Source: JAHEZL01 sp046074525
GTDB taxonomy: Bacteria > Bacteroidota > Bacteroidia > Flavobacteriales_C > GCA-002722245
Reading direction: 5' to 3'
Assembly (NCBI GenBank): GCA_046074525.1
Contig: JBJTOK010000019.1
Coordinates: 1 to 64,000 of the forward strand
Length of the DNA stretch: 64,000 nucleotides
Shown here: in pieces, positions 35,973 to 44,733 of the stretch
How positions within the stretch are numbered: position 1 is the stretch's first letter
Layout of the letters: each line of letters begins with the position of its first letter
The notes under the pieces: generated by a model
What the model saw: only the letters and a program-made list of their open reading frames with translations
Database searches by the model: none
Told to the model about the DNA's origin: nothing
Translations under genes and position numbers: made by a program

Positions 35973-36500
35973 TCAATACGTCGCCAAAGAAATTATGTTA
36001 GGGCTATATTGCAATAAATTTTCCTTTCCCTTTAAAAACGAGAGTTCGATGATGAATCCGAAGCCGGCCACTTCAGCTTCCATCTTTTGTACAAGTTGAG
36101 CTGCAGCACCTGCAGTACCACCCGTTGCCAGCAAATCGTCATGAATAAAAACACGACTGCCCTTGTGGATAGCATCAGAGTGGATTTCCACCTCAGCTTT
36201 ACCATATTCCAGATCGTAAGAAACCTTGTGGGTACTGTAAGGCAGCTTGCCCGCTTTTCGCACAGGTACAAAGGGAATCTCCAAACGGTTGGCCAAAGCA
36301 ATGCCAAAGAGGAAACCCCTGCTTTCCACGCCAATCAAGGCATCAATTTTAAGAGGTCGGAGCTTTTCAGCAAATGCTTCAATGATATCTTCCCGCAATT
36401 TAAAATCAATCAGCAGCGGAGTAATGTCTTTGAACATTATTCCTGGTTTAGGAAAATCAGGAATATCGCGTACGGTATTTTTAATTTTTTCGGCTATCAT
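35973..36500 (-). CDS. apt: adenine phosphoribosyltransferase
   Basis: A 175-residue type I PRTase: IPDFPKPGIMFKDITPLL (APT N-terminal signature), GVESRGFLFG, and the PRPP loop VFIHDDLLATGGTA. Salvages adenine to AMP. It overlaps the start of the ComEA-like gene's end by 20 nt (ends at 36481), so the two are coupled. Confidence 0.95.
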   Translation of the reverse strand: MIAEKIKNTVRDIPDFPKPGIMFKDITPLLIDFKLREDIIEAFAEKLRPLKIDALIGVESRGFLFGIALANRLEIPFVPVRKAGKLPYSTHKVSYDLEYGKAEVEIHSDAIHKGSRVFIHDDLLATGGTAGAAAQLVQKMEAEVAGFGFIIELSFLKGKENLLQYSPNIISLATY

Positions 36501-37335
36501 CGATCAGTATATATGGTTCAGCCAAATATAAGATAGAATCGTTGAGAACTCTGGTTTTAAGCAAATCTTTTACAGAAGCAAAAGCGCCGTGCTGTTCACG
36601 GTAAGCATAAATCACTTTGGCCCGTTTGGCACCAAAAAATTTCACTTTGGACAGTTCTTCCATACTAGCAGTATTGATATTGATCCGCTTAAGTAATGAG
36701 GGGTCAATACTGATTTGCTTTTGAATTTTGAGATAATTGACAGAGTCCATACCATACACCTCCTTTAGTTGTTCCTTAGCAACAAAACCACCCAGCAAAT
36801 CGCGGTATTTGATGATTCTTCCAGCCAGCTTCTCTCCTATGCCCTCTACCTCCATGAGTTGTTCGGCAGTAGCGGCATTCACTTCCACTACCGGTTTTGC
36901 TTTTCGCTCATAAAAAGGGAAAGAGAAAGTATTATTCTTTTTGGAATGCTTTTCTTCTTTTGAAGCAATGCCGATTTTGTCTTCCACTTTTTTGTAAAAA
37001 GCGGTGTCCATGCCATACACTCTCAGCAAATCGGAAGGCTGATGAAAATGTCCGCCCTTCGTAACATACTTCTCAATTCTTGCTGCAACTTTATCATCAA
37101 GCCCCATCGCTATCCAGTCGGTAGCTTTCAATGTATTCGGATCAAAAGAGGAAGCAGGAATTTTGTATTCTTTTTTCGCCGGTAAAGACGATGAACTTGA
37201 CTGCATTTCATTGCCATGAATAGCAGTCGAAGGAGGGAAGAAATAAAATTTCCCCGCAATAAAAGCAGCAGAAAGCAAGAGCAGTACATACAAACCCTTT
37301 CTTTCTTTTCGTGCAAAAAGAAAAGGATAATTCAT
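36481..37335 (-). CDS. ComEA-like protein with helix-hairpin-helix repeats
   Basis: A 284-residue protein with an N-terminal membrane anchor (LYVLLLLSAAFIAGKFYF) and three HhH-type units. The first is degenerate (SFDPNTLKATDWIAMGL). The others are VNAATAEQLMEVEGIGEKLAGRIIKYR and ININTASMEELSKVKFFGAKRAKVIYAYR, typical ComEA repeats. ComEA binds DNA during uptake, but in this phylum similar proteins are widespread and a role in competence is not proven. It overlaps apt by 20 nt. Confidence 0.85.
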   Translation of the reverse strand: MNYPFLFARKERKGLYVLLLLSAAFIAGKFYFFPPSTAIHGNEMQSSSSSLPAKKEYKIPASSFDPNTLKATDWIAMGLDDKVAARIEKYVTKGGHFHQPSDLLRVYGMDTAFYKKVEDKIGIASKEEKHSKKNNTFSFPFYERKAKPVVEVNAATAEQLMEVEGIGEKLAGRIIKYRDLLGGFVAKEQLKEVYGMDSVNYLKIQKQISIDPSLLKRININTASMEELSKVKFFGAKRAKVIYAYREQHGAFASVKDLLKTRVLNDSILYLAEPYILIDDSRKN

Positions 37336-37342
37336 CCAATTG

Positions 37343-38872
37343 TTATTTATAAGGCTTTATCTCTCCCGATTTGACACGGGCCAGAAAATCAGTCAGGTCT
37401 CGTTTAATTTCAGGAGCCATAATATACAGGGCGATCATGTTGGGAATGCTCATAGCGAAGATGAGCGCATCGGAGAGTCCGACCAGTGCATCCAACGACA
37501 ATACCGACCCCACCACCACAAAGGCACAAAAAATAATTTTATAGATATAGGTCATGAATTTATTCTCCCCGAACAAATAGCCCCAGGATTTCAATCCGTA
37601 GTAACTCCAGCTGATCATGGTAGCGAAGGCGAAAAGCAACACGGCCACTGTAAGGATAATATTACCTAAATAACCGAAAACACTGTGAAAAGCTTCGGCA
37701 GTCATCTCTACTCCTTCTACTCCCTGATGATTGTAAGTTCCGGTAATCACCAACACCAGTGCCGTCATAGTACAAATCACCACCGTATCAATAAATGGTT
37801 CCAGCAAAGAAACCAATCCTTCACTCACAGGCTCATCGGTTTTCACCGCCGAATGCGCAATCGCCGCCGAACCTATTCCGGCTTCGTTAGAAAAAGCAGC
37901 CCGCTTAAAGCCTTGTATCATGGCCCCCACAGCACCACCAGCACCAGCGTCAAAATCCAGGGCACCGTTAAAAATCAATTTAAAAGCAGCAGGAATTTTA
38001 TCGTAGAAAAAACCGAGAATAATCAATGCCGATATCACGTAGAGCGCACACATAAACGGCACCAGTTTATCGGTAACACGCGCAATACTTTTTATTCCAC
38101 CGATGATCACCACCCCTGTAAGCACAGCGATGATCACTCCAAAAAGCAAAGCCCCTTCCTCACTTTGCCAAAAAGCTCCAAAAATTCCGGAGAGACTCTG
38201 GAACTGCACCCTTGCCTGGTTTACCTGAAACATATTACCACCACTCAGGGAACCTCCTATGCACATGAGAGCGAAAAAAACAGCGAGTACTTTTCCCAAT
38301 CCAACCATTCCTCTTTTTGAGAAGCCTTTACTGAGGTAATACATCGGTCCGCCCGAAACAGAACCGTCGGTATTTTCATTTCTGTATTTCACCCCGAGTG
38401 TACATTCCACAAATTTAGAAGACATGCCAAGCAAACCGGCGACGATCATCCAGAAGGTTGCTCCCGGCCCCCCAATGGAAATAGCTACCGCAACGCCAGT
38501 GATATTTCCCAGTCCGATAGTTCCCGACAAGGCGGCAGTTAACGCCTGAAAATGCGAAACCTGTCCGCTTACCTCCGGATCTTTTTTATCGTACTTCCCT
38601 CGCACAATATTGATAGAATGTTTAAAGCCCCTGATATTGATGAAACGCATATAAACCGTGCAAAACACAGCCCCAAGCACTAGCCATATCAATATTAGCG
38701 GAATAGAAAAACCGAGGAAAGGAATTTCATAGAAAAAATATTCGGTCACGGTTTCTGCTGCCGGTGAAAAAGTGTTTACAATAGCATCGTTCACCTTTTG
38801 CAAGGTTGACTTTTCCTGTGCCGAAGAAATCAATGGAAGCAAGAATAACAGTGCGAATATTATTTTTTTCAT
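37343..38872 (-). CDS. alanine:cation symporter (AGCS family)
   Basis: A 509-residue, about 11-helix transporter with the AGCS signature GTIGLGNITGVAVAISIGGPGATFWM and the substrate/Na-binding region AAFSNEAGIGSAAIAHS. Imports L-alanine or glycine with Na+ or H+. It begins with a signal-like helix (ending ISSAQ), longer than some family members. Its ATG overlaps the stop of the RmlD-like gene by four bases. Confidence 0.9.
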   Translation of the reverse strand: MKKIIFALLFLLPLISSAQEKSTLQKVNDAIVNTFSPAAETVTEYFFYEIPFLGFSIPLILIWLVLGAVFCTVYMRFINIRGFKHSINIVRGKYDKKDPEVSGQVSHFQALTAALSGTIGLGNITGVAVAISIGGPGATFWMIVAGLLGMSSKFVECTLGVKYRNENTDGSVSGGPMYYLSKGFSKRGMVGLGKVLAVFFALMCIGGSLSGGNMFQVNQARVQFQSLSGIFGAFWQSEEGALLFGVIIAVLTGVVIIGGIKSIARVTDKLVPFMCALYVISALIILGFFYDKIPAAFKLIFNGALDFDAGAGGAVGAMIQGFKRAAFSNEAGIGSAAIAHSAVKTDEPVSEGLVSLLEPFIDTVVICTMTALVLVITGTYNHQGVEGVEMTAEAFHSVFGYLGNIILTVAVLLFAFATMISWSYYGLKSWGYLFGENKFMTYIYKIIFCAFVVVGSVLSLDALVGLSDALIFAMSIPNMIALYIMAPEIKRDLTDFLARVKSGEIKPYK

Positions 38873-39783
38873 TGCTTATGTTTTTTCATTTGAACTTCTA
38901 AAAGAGCGATCCCCTCCTCAAAAGAATGAGGCTGGTAATCCAGATCTTTGCAGGCTTTATCGAGAACAAAACCAGTGATCGGCGGACGCTTCGCTGTTTG
39001 ATTCAATGTTGCCGAAGACACCGGTCGGATCAATGATTTATCGAGTTTGTAATAATCTGCCACCTTCTCCACTATTTGAATAATACTCAGCTGATCTTTT
39101 CCCGAAATATTATAAATGCCTGTCGCCTTTTTGTCGGCGATGAGGATACAGCCATCCGCCAAATCTTCTGCTAATGTAGGTGTGCGAAATTGATCATCCA
39201 CCACATTGATTGGCGATCCTTTTTCCAAAGCGCCCTTAGCCCATAAAACAATGTTGGAACGACTCATATTGTCCACCAATCCATACACGAGTACAGTACG
39301 CGCTATAGCCCATTTCCCTTTGTATTTTTGCACTAACTTTTCGGCAGCCAGTTTTGATTCGCCATAATAGCTCACAGGATTTGGCAAGCCTTCTTCGGTG
39401 TATGGTCCGGAAGTACCATCAAAAATAAAATCGGTGGAAACGTGAATAAAATGCGCCTGGATTTTTCCGGCGGCAGTGAGTAAATATTCTACCGCATCCA
39501 CATTTATTTTCCAGCATTCTTCTTTTTTGATTTCGCATTCATCCACGTTGGTCATGGCGGCGCTATGGATGATGATATCAGGCTGGTGACGGGCAATCAC
39601 TTTTTCTACTGCTGAAGAATCACCGATGTCCAGAGATTCATAAACATATCCTTCTTTGGAAAGCAATCGGTTTTCGCCGCGCGCCGTGGCAATAACACCG
39701 TACTCTGTTCGTGGAGCCAATGCGTACACCAGTTTTTGACCGAGTAAACCGTTAGTCCCAGTTATTAATATTTTTTGTTTCAT
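38869..39783 (-). CDS. NAD(P)-dependent sugar-nucleotide reductase (RmlD-like)
   Basis: A 304-residue extended short-chain dehydrogenase: ITGTNGLLGQKL (nucleotide binding), HVSTDFIFDG, YGESKLAAEKL (YxxxK catalytic pair), and later ADLADGC-type region. This is the pattern of dTDP-4-dehydrorhamnose reductase and its relatives. No RmlA-C genes are in the window, so the exact substrate is uncertain. It lies between the alanine symporter and a PspC gene. Confidence 0.85.
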   Translation of the reverse strand: MKQKILITGTNGLLGQKLVYALAPRTEYGVIATARGENRLLSKEGYVYESLDIGDSSAVEKVIARHQPDIIIHSAAMTNVDECEIKKEECWKINVDAVEYLLTAAGKIQAHFIHVSTDFIFDGTSGPYTEEGLPNPVSYYGESKLAAEKLVQKYKGKWAIARTVLVYGLVDNMSRSNIVLWAKGALEKGSPINVVDDQFRTPTLAEDLADGCILIADKKATGIYNISGKDQLSIIQIVEKVADYYKLDKSLIRPVSSATLNQTAKRPPITGFVLDKACKDLDYQPHSFEEGIALLEVQMKKHKQ

Positions 39784-39786
39784 GAA

Positions 39787-40011
39787 TTAGAGGTGCCAGA
39801 TATTTCTTCTTTTGAAGCTGTTGAACCATCTTTTATACTCCAATGACAAAGCCATAAGGAGATAAATGACTACCGGTGAACCCAGCGCAAGGAAAGAAAT
39901 ATAAATGAAGAAAATGCGTATGCGACTGGTTTCAATGCCGAGTTTATTCCCCCAAAAGGAACATACACCAAAAACACTGACTTCAATGAGATTTCTAAAA
40001 CGCTCGAGCAT
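39787..40011 (-). CDS. PspC-domain small membrane protein
   Basis: A 74-residue protein with the PspC pattern: an N-terminal FGVCSFWGNKLGIETSRIRIFFI segment, then one to two hydrophobic helices (VIYLLMALSLEY). PspC is part of phage-shock-type envelope stress responses. It overlaps the DUF2851 gene's end by 17 nt. Confidence 0.85.
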   Translation of the reverse strand: MLERFRNLIEVSVFGVCSFWGNKLGIETSRIRIFFIYISFLALGSPVVIYLLMALSLEYKRWFNSFKRRNIWHL

Positions 40012-41293
40012 ATTGATTTACATTTTTAAAAATGGAATGACCGATAGCGCAATTTAAACATTTTTTTTGAGAGCAGAACTCATTGTATAACTCTATCAAA
40101 GCCTGCGAATCATGGGCATTTTCAGACGCAATACCGGCATTGCTCCATTGCATTAATATTTTATTGTCTTCGGGTTTTATTAGAGAAAGGAAAGAAAGGG
40201 CTTTTTCCTTCAATTCTTCTTCACCGTTTAACTCTGCTCTTAAAAAGAACAAGGGTACAAGTGCATTGATGATGATCTTATCCATGATTTCCTCCGTGAG
40301 GCGATGTTCGGTTTTCGCTGTGAGCTTATCAAAATGGTAATGATTCTCCCAATATTTGGAAACAGGAAAATTGAAATACGCATAAAATCCACTGATGTCG
40401 GTGATCGCTATCAAACCCGAGAAAAAATTATGTCGATTCAGCAAAAATCCTGTCAGCTGTGCAATACGCAGTGAAGGAAAAGAAGCCGGCCGGATGCGGA
40501 ACCATTGCCACTGCGAAAAAGAAAGTGATTGCAGGTTGTATTTCTTTTGAAGAAAAGTAAAAGTTTCTTTTAGTACAGAAGGATATTTATCATGATAATA
40601 TTCACCGAGAAATCCCGCTTGTCCGAACAAAAGTGCTTCCATGTTGAGTTTGTTGTCATTGTTTTTATACAGCACATCAATAGGCAGGGAAAGAATTAAT
40701 TTTTCAAAGGCGTCGCTGTTGTGCTGCAAACCCAAAACCTTTGCTATAGCCAGTAAAGTCAGATGATCCCAATTTTTATTTACCCGGATAAAATCTCCTT
40801 TCAATATATTTTTCTTGCGCTCAATGCGCTCGACAAGCAGGCGGTCCTGAAAAATTTTGCGCTTTACTTCAGGAACAATGCTGAGCGATCCTTTGCAGGA
40901 AATGATTTCGGGAGAAGAAGAAAATCCTTTTATGTACTCCAACACCTTTGCTGAAACATATTTCTGCAACACCAGTGTTGGCAATACTTTCCCGTAACGG
41001 GAAAAGACCGGCTCATCATTTTCCCACACTACGTGAAGGATTACCGAATCATATTTTGCATCTAGTTCATGATGATGTATGTACCAATCAGAGCTTTTGG
41101 TATGTAGCTCAATATTCCCATACCAGTGGGTATCGCCAATTTTGATATGTGCATTCATGAAATCGGGACCACCTTTGCTGGTGTTGTGCGTGCCGCATGA
41201 ATACACTTTCACGCTCTGACCATCGGCGGTAGCCATGTCCAAAGCATCAAAGAGCCGATACTTCCACAAATAGTGAAGCACCTTTTCCTGCAT
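39995..41293 (-). CDS. DUF2851 family protein
   Basis: A 432-residue protein of the Bacteroidota DUF2851 family: EKVLHYLWKYRLFD start, SCGTHNTSKGGPDFMNAHIKIG, GNIELHTKSSDWYIHHH and HVVWENDEPV. These residues (D/H-rich, two strands) have been likened to a nuclease fold. The C-terminal region ends in a cysteine-containing segment (CSQKKCLNCAIGH) typical of the family. No experimentally known function. The 295-bp stretch upstream holds two large palindromes. Confidence 0.85.
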   Translation of the reverse strand: MQEKVLHYLWKYRLFDALDMATADGQSVKVYSCGTHNTSKGGPDFMNAHIKIGDTHWYGNIELHTKSSDWYIHHHELDAKYDSVILHVVWENDEPVFSRYGKVLPTLVLQKYVSAKVLEYIKGFSSSPEIISCKGSLSIVPEVKRKIFQDRLLVERIERKKNILKGDFIRVNKNWDHLTLLAIAKVLGLQHNSDAFEKLILSLPIDVLYKNNDNKLNMEALLFGQAGFLGEYYHDKYPSVLKETFTFLQKKYNLQSLSFSQWQWFRIRPASFPSLRIAQLTGFLLNRHNFFSGLIAITDISGFYAYFNFPVSKYWENHYHFDKLTAKTEHRLTEEIMDKIIINALVPLFFLRAELNGEEELKEKALSFLSLIKPEDNKILMQWSNAGIASENAHDSQALIELYNEFCSQKKCLNCAIGHSIFKNVNQYARAF

Positions 41294-41364
41294 TTAAATA
41301 AAAGTTTACTTGTCCAGTAATGTTTAGTTAAAACGAAGATAGGAATTTTTCTTACGCTTCCGTC

Positions 41365-41400
41365 ATTGCAAAAATTTTTGGGTACAAAAATTTTTGCAAT
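41365..41400. repeat. perfect 15-bp inverted repeat (REP-like family member)
   Basis: ATTGCAAAAATTTTT (41365-41379) and AAAAATTTTTGCAAT (41386-41400) are exact reverse complements with a 6-nt loop. The GTCATTGC edge and AAAATTTTT segment are shared with the element at 4153-4222. Confidence 0.75.
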
Positions 41401-41424
41401 CTTTCTTGTCTTTTTTCTCGCGTA

Positions 41425-41557
41425 TGGGTTTCCCTCTTGGAGAAGAGGGGTGTGAAAGCCTTTTTGCGCGTGAGGAGGGAGATGGAAACACACAAATAAT
41501 CCATCTCCCTCCTCACGCACTTTCCAACGCACCCCTCTTCTCCAAGAGGGAAACCCA
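41425..41557. repeat. 133-nt bipartite palindrome
   Basis: Two nested perfect stems: an outer 28-bp stem (41425-41452 with 41530-41557) and an inner 18-bp stem (41468-41485 with 41501-41518), with a 15-nt loop and short unpaired spacers. It lies between the DUF2851 and pyrF genes, both on the minus strand, and has no ORF. It is GA/CT-rich and unrelated to the neighbouring repeat at 41365. Confidence 0.85.
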
Positions 41558-41589
41558 CTCGTGAAAATTAGTTTAAAAAAATCTTGTGA

Positions 41590-42405
41590 TTATATGCCTT
41601 TCTCCTTCAACAACACTTCCATCTCCTTTTGCAACTTCATTGCTTCCTCCCCTGCTTTTTCAGCAAAATCAGAACCAGAAGAAGCATAAATAATGCTGCG
41701 GGAAGCGTTGATTAAAAGTCCTACTTGTGAAGATGCTCCATATTTAAAAACATCTTCGAGTGATCCGCCTTGTGCGCCAACGCCCGGAATTAACAGGAAA
41801 TGCTCGGGAGCAATTTTCCTTACTTTCTCCAGCATTTGCGGACGGGTAGCACCCACCACAAACATCAGGTTATCGGGCGTTCCCCAGGAGCAGGTTTTTT
41901 CAATTACCTGTTCGAAGAGTTGCCGGCCATCCTGCAGATACTGCATTTCAAAATCGGCAGCACCCGGATTAGAAGTGAGTCCGAGCACAATCACGAATTT
42001 TCCCGGATACATAAAAGGTTTGATCGAATCTTCGCCCATGTAAGGAGCAATAGTCAGTGAATCGGCATTCAGGTTTTCGAAAAAAGCCTGAGCGTACAGC
42101 TGTGAAGTATTGCCAATATCGCCGCGTTTGGCATCAGCAATAGTGAATATCTCTTTCGGAATGTATTCTAATGTTTTGCGCAAACTGTTCCAGCCCTTCT
42201 CTCCCAAAGCCTCATAAAACGCAGTGTTCGGCTTGTAGGAAACACAAAAATCTTTTGTCGCATCAATAATTCTCTTGTTGAATTCAAAGATAGGATCTTC
42301 GGTATCCAGGAGGAATTTTGGGATTTTATTAATATCAGGATCGAGACCTACGCAGAGAAAAGATTTTTTCTTAACGATATTTTCAAAGAGTTCTTGTCGT
42401 GTCAT
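41590..42405 (-). CDS. pyrF: orotidine 5'-phosphate decarboxylase
   Basis: A 271-residue subfamily 2 OMP decarboxylase. FLCVGLDPDINKIP start, the catalytic DAKRGDIGNT (91-100) with the Asp-Lys-Asp array, and VPGVGAQGG. Last step of UMP synthesis. The stop of prfA lies 3 nt before its start, in a purM-prfA-pyrF set. Confidence 0.93.
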   Translation of the reverse strand: MTRQELFENIVKKKSFLCVGLDPDINKIPKFLLDTEDPIFEFNKRIIDATKDFCVSYKPNTAFYEALGEKGWNSLRKTLEYIPKEIFTIADAKRGDIGNTSQLYAQAFFENLNADSLTIAPYMGEDSIKPFMYPGKFVIVLGLTSNPGAADFEMQYLQDGRQLFEQVIEKTCSWGTPDNLMFVVGATRPQMLEKVRKIAPEHFLLIPGVGAQGGSLEDVFKYGASSQVGLLINASRSIIYASSGSDFAEKAGEEAMKLQKEMEVLLKEKGI

Positions 42406-42408
42406 AGC

Positions 42409-43494
42409 TTAAAAAGTACCCGCTCCCTCCTTTAATTTTTCTGCATTCTCCGCTACTTTCAACGATTCAATCATATCATCGATATCGCCATTCATGAAGG
42501 CAGTGAGATTGTAAATTGTTTTTCCTATACGGTGATCGGTGATGCGCCCCTGTGGATAATTGTAAGTTCGGATCTTCGCTGAGCGGTCACCGGTTGACAC
42601 CAATGATTTACGCTGTGCAGCACGTTCTGCATGCAATTTATCTGCTTCGGCCTGATAAAGGCGTGCACGCAAAACCGTCAATGCCTTCTCGAAATTCTTA
42701 TGTTGTGAGCGACCATCCTGACATTCCACTACTACGCCGGTAGGTAAGTGAGTCAAACGAATCGCCGATTCAGTTTTGTTAACGTGCTGTCCACCTGCAC
42801 CCGATGCACGAAAAGTGTCTTTCTTCACATCATTCATATTGAGGACAAAATCCACTTCTTCAATTTCAGGAAGTACAGCAACAGTGATGGCAGATGTATG
42901 CACACGGCCCTGTGATTCAGTTTCAGGAATACGTTGTACGCGGTGTACACCCGATTCAAACTTAAGTTCGCCATAAACATTTTCACCCATGATACTCATG
43001 GAAACTTCTTTCAACCCCTTCACACCGCCAGGAGTAGAGTTGATCAATTCCGTTTGCCAGCCCTTGTTCTTAAAGAACATGGTGTACATACGAAAAACAT
43101 CTTCCACGAAAATACAAGCCTCGTCGCCACCTGTTCCGGCGCGGAGCTCAATGATCGCGTTTTTATCGTCTTCTGGATCCTTTGGAATCAACATGATTTT
43201 GATATCCTCCTCCATCTTGTTTTTCTTCTGCTCCAGCTCATGCAATTCTGCTTTTGCCATTTCCACAAAATCAGGATCGGTTTCTGTTTTCAGAATCTCC
43301 TTTGACGACTCAATGTTGTCCACTACGTTTTTGAATTCTTCGTAGGCATCTACCAATGGTTTGAGCTCCTTGTATTCCTTGCTCAATTGCGTGTATCTTT
43401 TCTGATCGCTGATCACATCGGGAACAGTGAGTTGCTCACCAACCTCGTCATAGCGCAGTTTTATGCTGTGTAATTTTCCTAATAAATCCTTCAT
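42409..43494 (-). CDS. prfA: peptide chain release factor 1
   Basis: A 361-residue class I release factor. GAGGQHVNKTESAIRLTHLP holds the GGQ (234-236) that triggers peptidyl-tRNA hydrolysis, and PET (about 190) in RVQRIPETESQGRVH is the stop-codon recognition motif of RF1 (UAA/UAG). Length is normal. Three nt separate it from pyrF and purM on either side. Confidence 0.95.
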   Translation of the reverse strand: MKDLLGKLHSIKLRYDEVGEQLTVPDVISDQKRYTQLSKEYKELKPLVDAYEEFKNVVDNIESSKEILKTETDPDFVEMAKAELHELEQKKNKMEEDIKIMLIPKDPEDDKNAIIELRAGTGGDEACIFVEDVFRMYTMFFKNKGWQTELINSTPGGVKGLKEVSMSIMGENVYGELKFESGVHRVQRIPETESQGRVHTSAITVAVLPEIEEVDFVLNMNDVKKDTFRASGAGGQHVNKTESAIRLTHLPTGVVVECQDGRSQHKNFEKALTVLRARLYQAEADKLHAERAAQRKSLVSTGDRSAKIRTYNYPQGRITDHRIGKTIYNLTAFMNGDIDDMIESLKVAENAEKLKEGAGTF

Positions 43495-43497
43495 GTC

Positions 43498-44670
43498 TTA
43501 TGCGTAAACAAATTTGCCAAAAGGCGATTCTACCTGCACCTGCTTGCCTGTGAATTCTTCACAATAGCCAATCACTTTTGCATCAATATTAAAACTCTTC
43601 GCGATGTCGATGACACCCTGCGCGTATTTCCCGTCGATATATACCTCCATGCGGTGCCCCATGTTGAAGACCTTGTACATTTCTTCCCATGAAGTACCGC
43701 TTTCTTCCTGGATAATTTTGAAAAGTGGAGGCAACTCAAAGAGATTGTTCTTTACGACTTTCAAATCGTTGATGAAATGCAATACCTTGGTTTGTGCACC
43801 ACCACTACAGTGCACCAATCCACCAATCACCGAACGGTATTCCTCCAACACTTTTTTCATTACGGGAGCATAAGTTCGAGTTGGAGATAAAACCAGTTTA
43901 CCTACGTTCAAAGGAACGCCTGATTGAGTATCGGTGAGATTGTATTTTCCTGAATAAATCAAATCGGAAGGAACACCGGGATCAAAACTCTCCGGATATT
44001 TATTGGCGAGCGCTTTATTAAAAACATCGTGACGCGCTGAAGTTAGACCGTTACTGCCCATCCCGCCATTGTATTCTTTTTCGTAGCTGGCCTGACCGAA
44101 AGAGGCCATGCCCACTATCACTTGTCCGCCCTTGAATTTTTCGTTGGTTACCACATCGGCGCGTTTCATGCGGCAGGTCACGGTAGAATCCACAATTAAT
44201 GTTCTTACCAAATCACCTACATCCGCCGTTTCACCACCTGTAGAATAAATACCAATTCCATTGTCGCGTAAATCCTGTAATACTTCTTCTGTACCATTAA
44301 TGATAGCCGAAATTACTTCCCCGGGAACCAGGTTTTTATTTCTTCCTATTGTAGATGAAAGTAAAATTCCGTCGGTAGCACCCACACAGAGTAAGTCATC
44401 AATATTCATGATCACGGCGTCTTGAGCTATTCCCCTCCACACCGACAAATCACCGGTTTCTTTCCAGTACAGATAAGCCAGCGACGATTTTGTTCCAGCG
44501 CCATCTGCATGCATGATGTTGCAATACTCATCGCTACCGCCCAAAATATCGGGAACTATTTTGCAGAAGGCACGGGGATAAATCCCCTTGTCCACATTTT
44601 TAATGGCTGCATGCACATCCTCTTTGGAAGCAGAAACACCGCGTAGTTTATATCTTGAATCCTGACTCAT
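43498..44670 (-). CDS. purM: phosphoribosylformylglycinamidine cyclo-ligase (AIR synthase)
   Basis: About 390 residues of the PurM/PurL fold: HADGAGTKSSLAYLY, MNIDDLLCVGA, STGGETADVGDL, GHRMEVYI. PurM makes AIR in purine synthesis. The long open frame runs upstream into the stem of the OmpA-gene terminator and would begin at a TTG (44697); the ATG at 44670 (MSQDSRYKLRG) is clearly better. Its length and sequence are of the longer Bacteroidota type. Confidence 0.9.
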   Translation of the reverse strand: MSQDSRYKLRGVSASKEDVHAAIKNVDKGIYPRAFCKIVPDILGGSDEYCNIMHADGAGTKSSLAYLYWKETGDLSVWRGIAQDAVIMNIDDLLCVGATDGILLSSTIGRNKNLVPGEVISAIINGTEEVLQDLRDNGIGIYSTGGETADVGDLVRTLIVDSTVTCRMKRADVVTNEKFKGGQVIVGMASFGQASYEKEYNGGMGSNGLTSARHDVFNKALANKYPESFDPGVPSDLIYSGKYNLTDTQSGVPLNVGKLVLSPTRTYAPVMKKVLEEYRSVIGGLVHCSGGAQTKVLHFINDLKVVKNNLFELPPLFKIIQEESGTSWEEMYKVFNMGHRMEVYIDGKYAQGVIDIAKSFNIDAKVIGYCEEFTGKQVQVESPFGKFVYA

Positions 44671-44679
44671 TGTTATAAA

Positions 44680-44712
44680 AAATGAAAAGCATCCCAAAAA
44701 TAGGGATGCTTT
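44680..44712 (-). terminator. intrinsic terminator after the PorE-like gene
   Basis: AAAGCATCCC (44703-44712 on the minus strand) pairs perfectly with GGGATGCTTT (44686-44695), 7-nt loop, followed by TTTTCATTTTTT. It separates the PorE-like gene from purM, and its position rules out the longer purM start. Confidence 0.85.
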
Positions 44713-44733
44713 ATCATATATAAAATTATTAAG

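Noticed and set aside
44671..44697. longer purM start at TTG 44697
   Set aside because: It lies within the terminator stem of the upstream gene, and the ATG at 44670 gives the normal family start.
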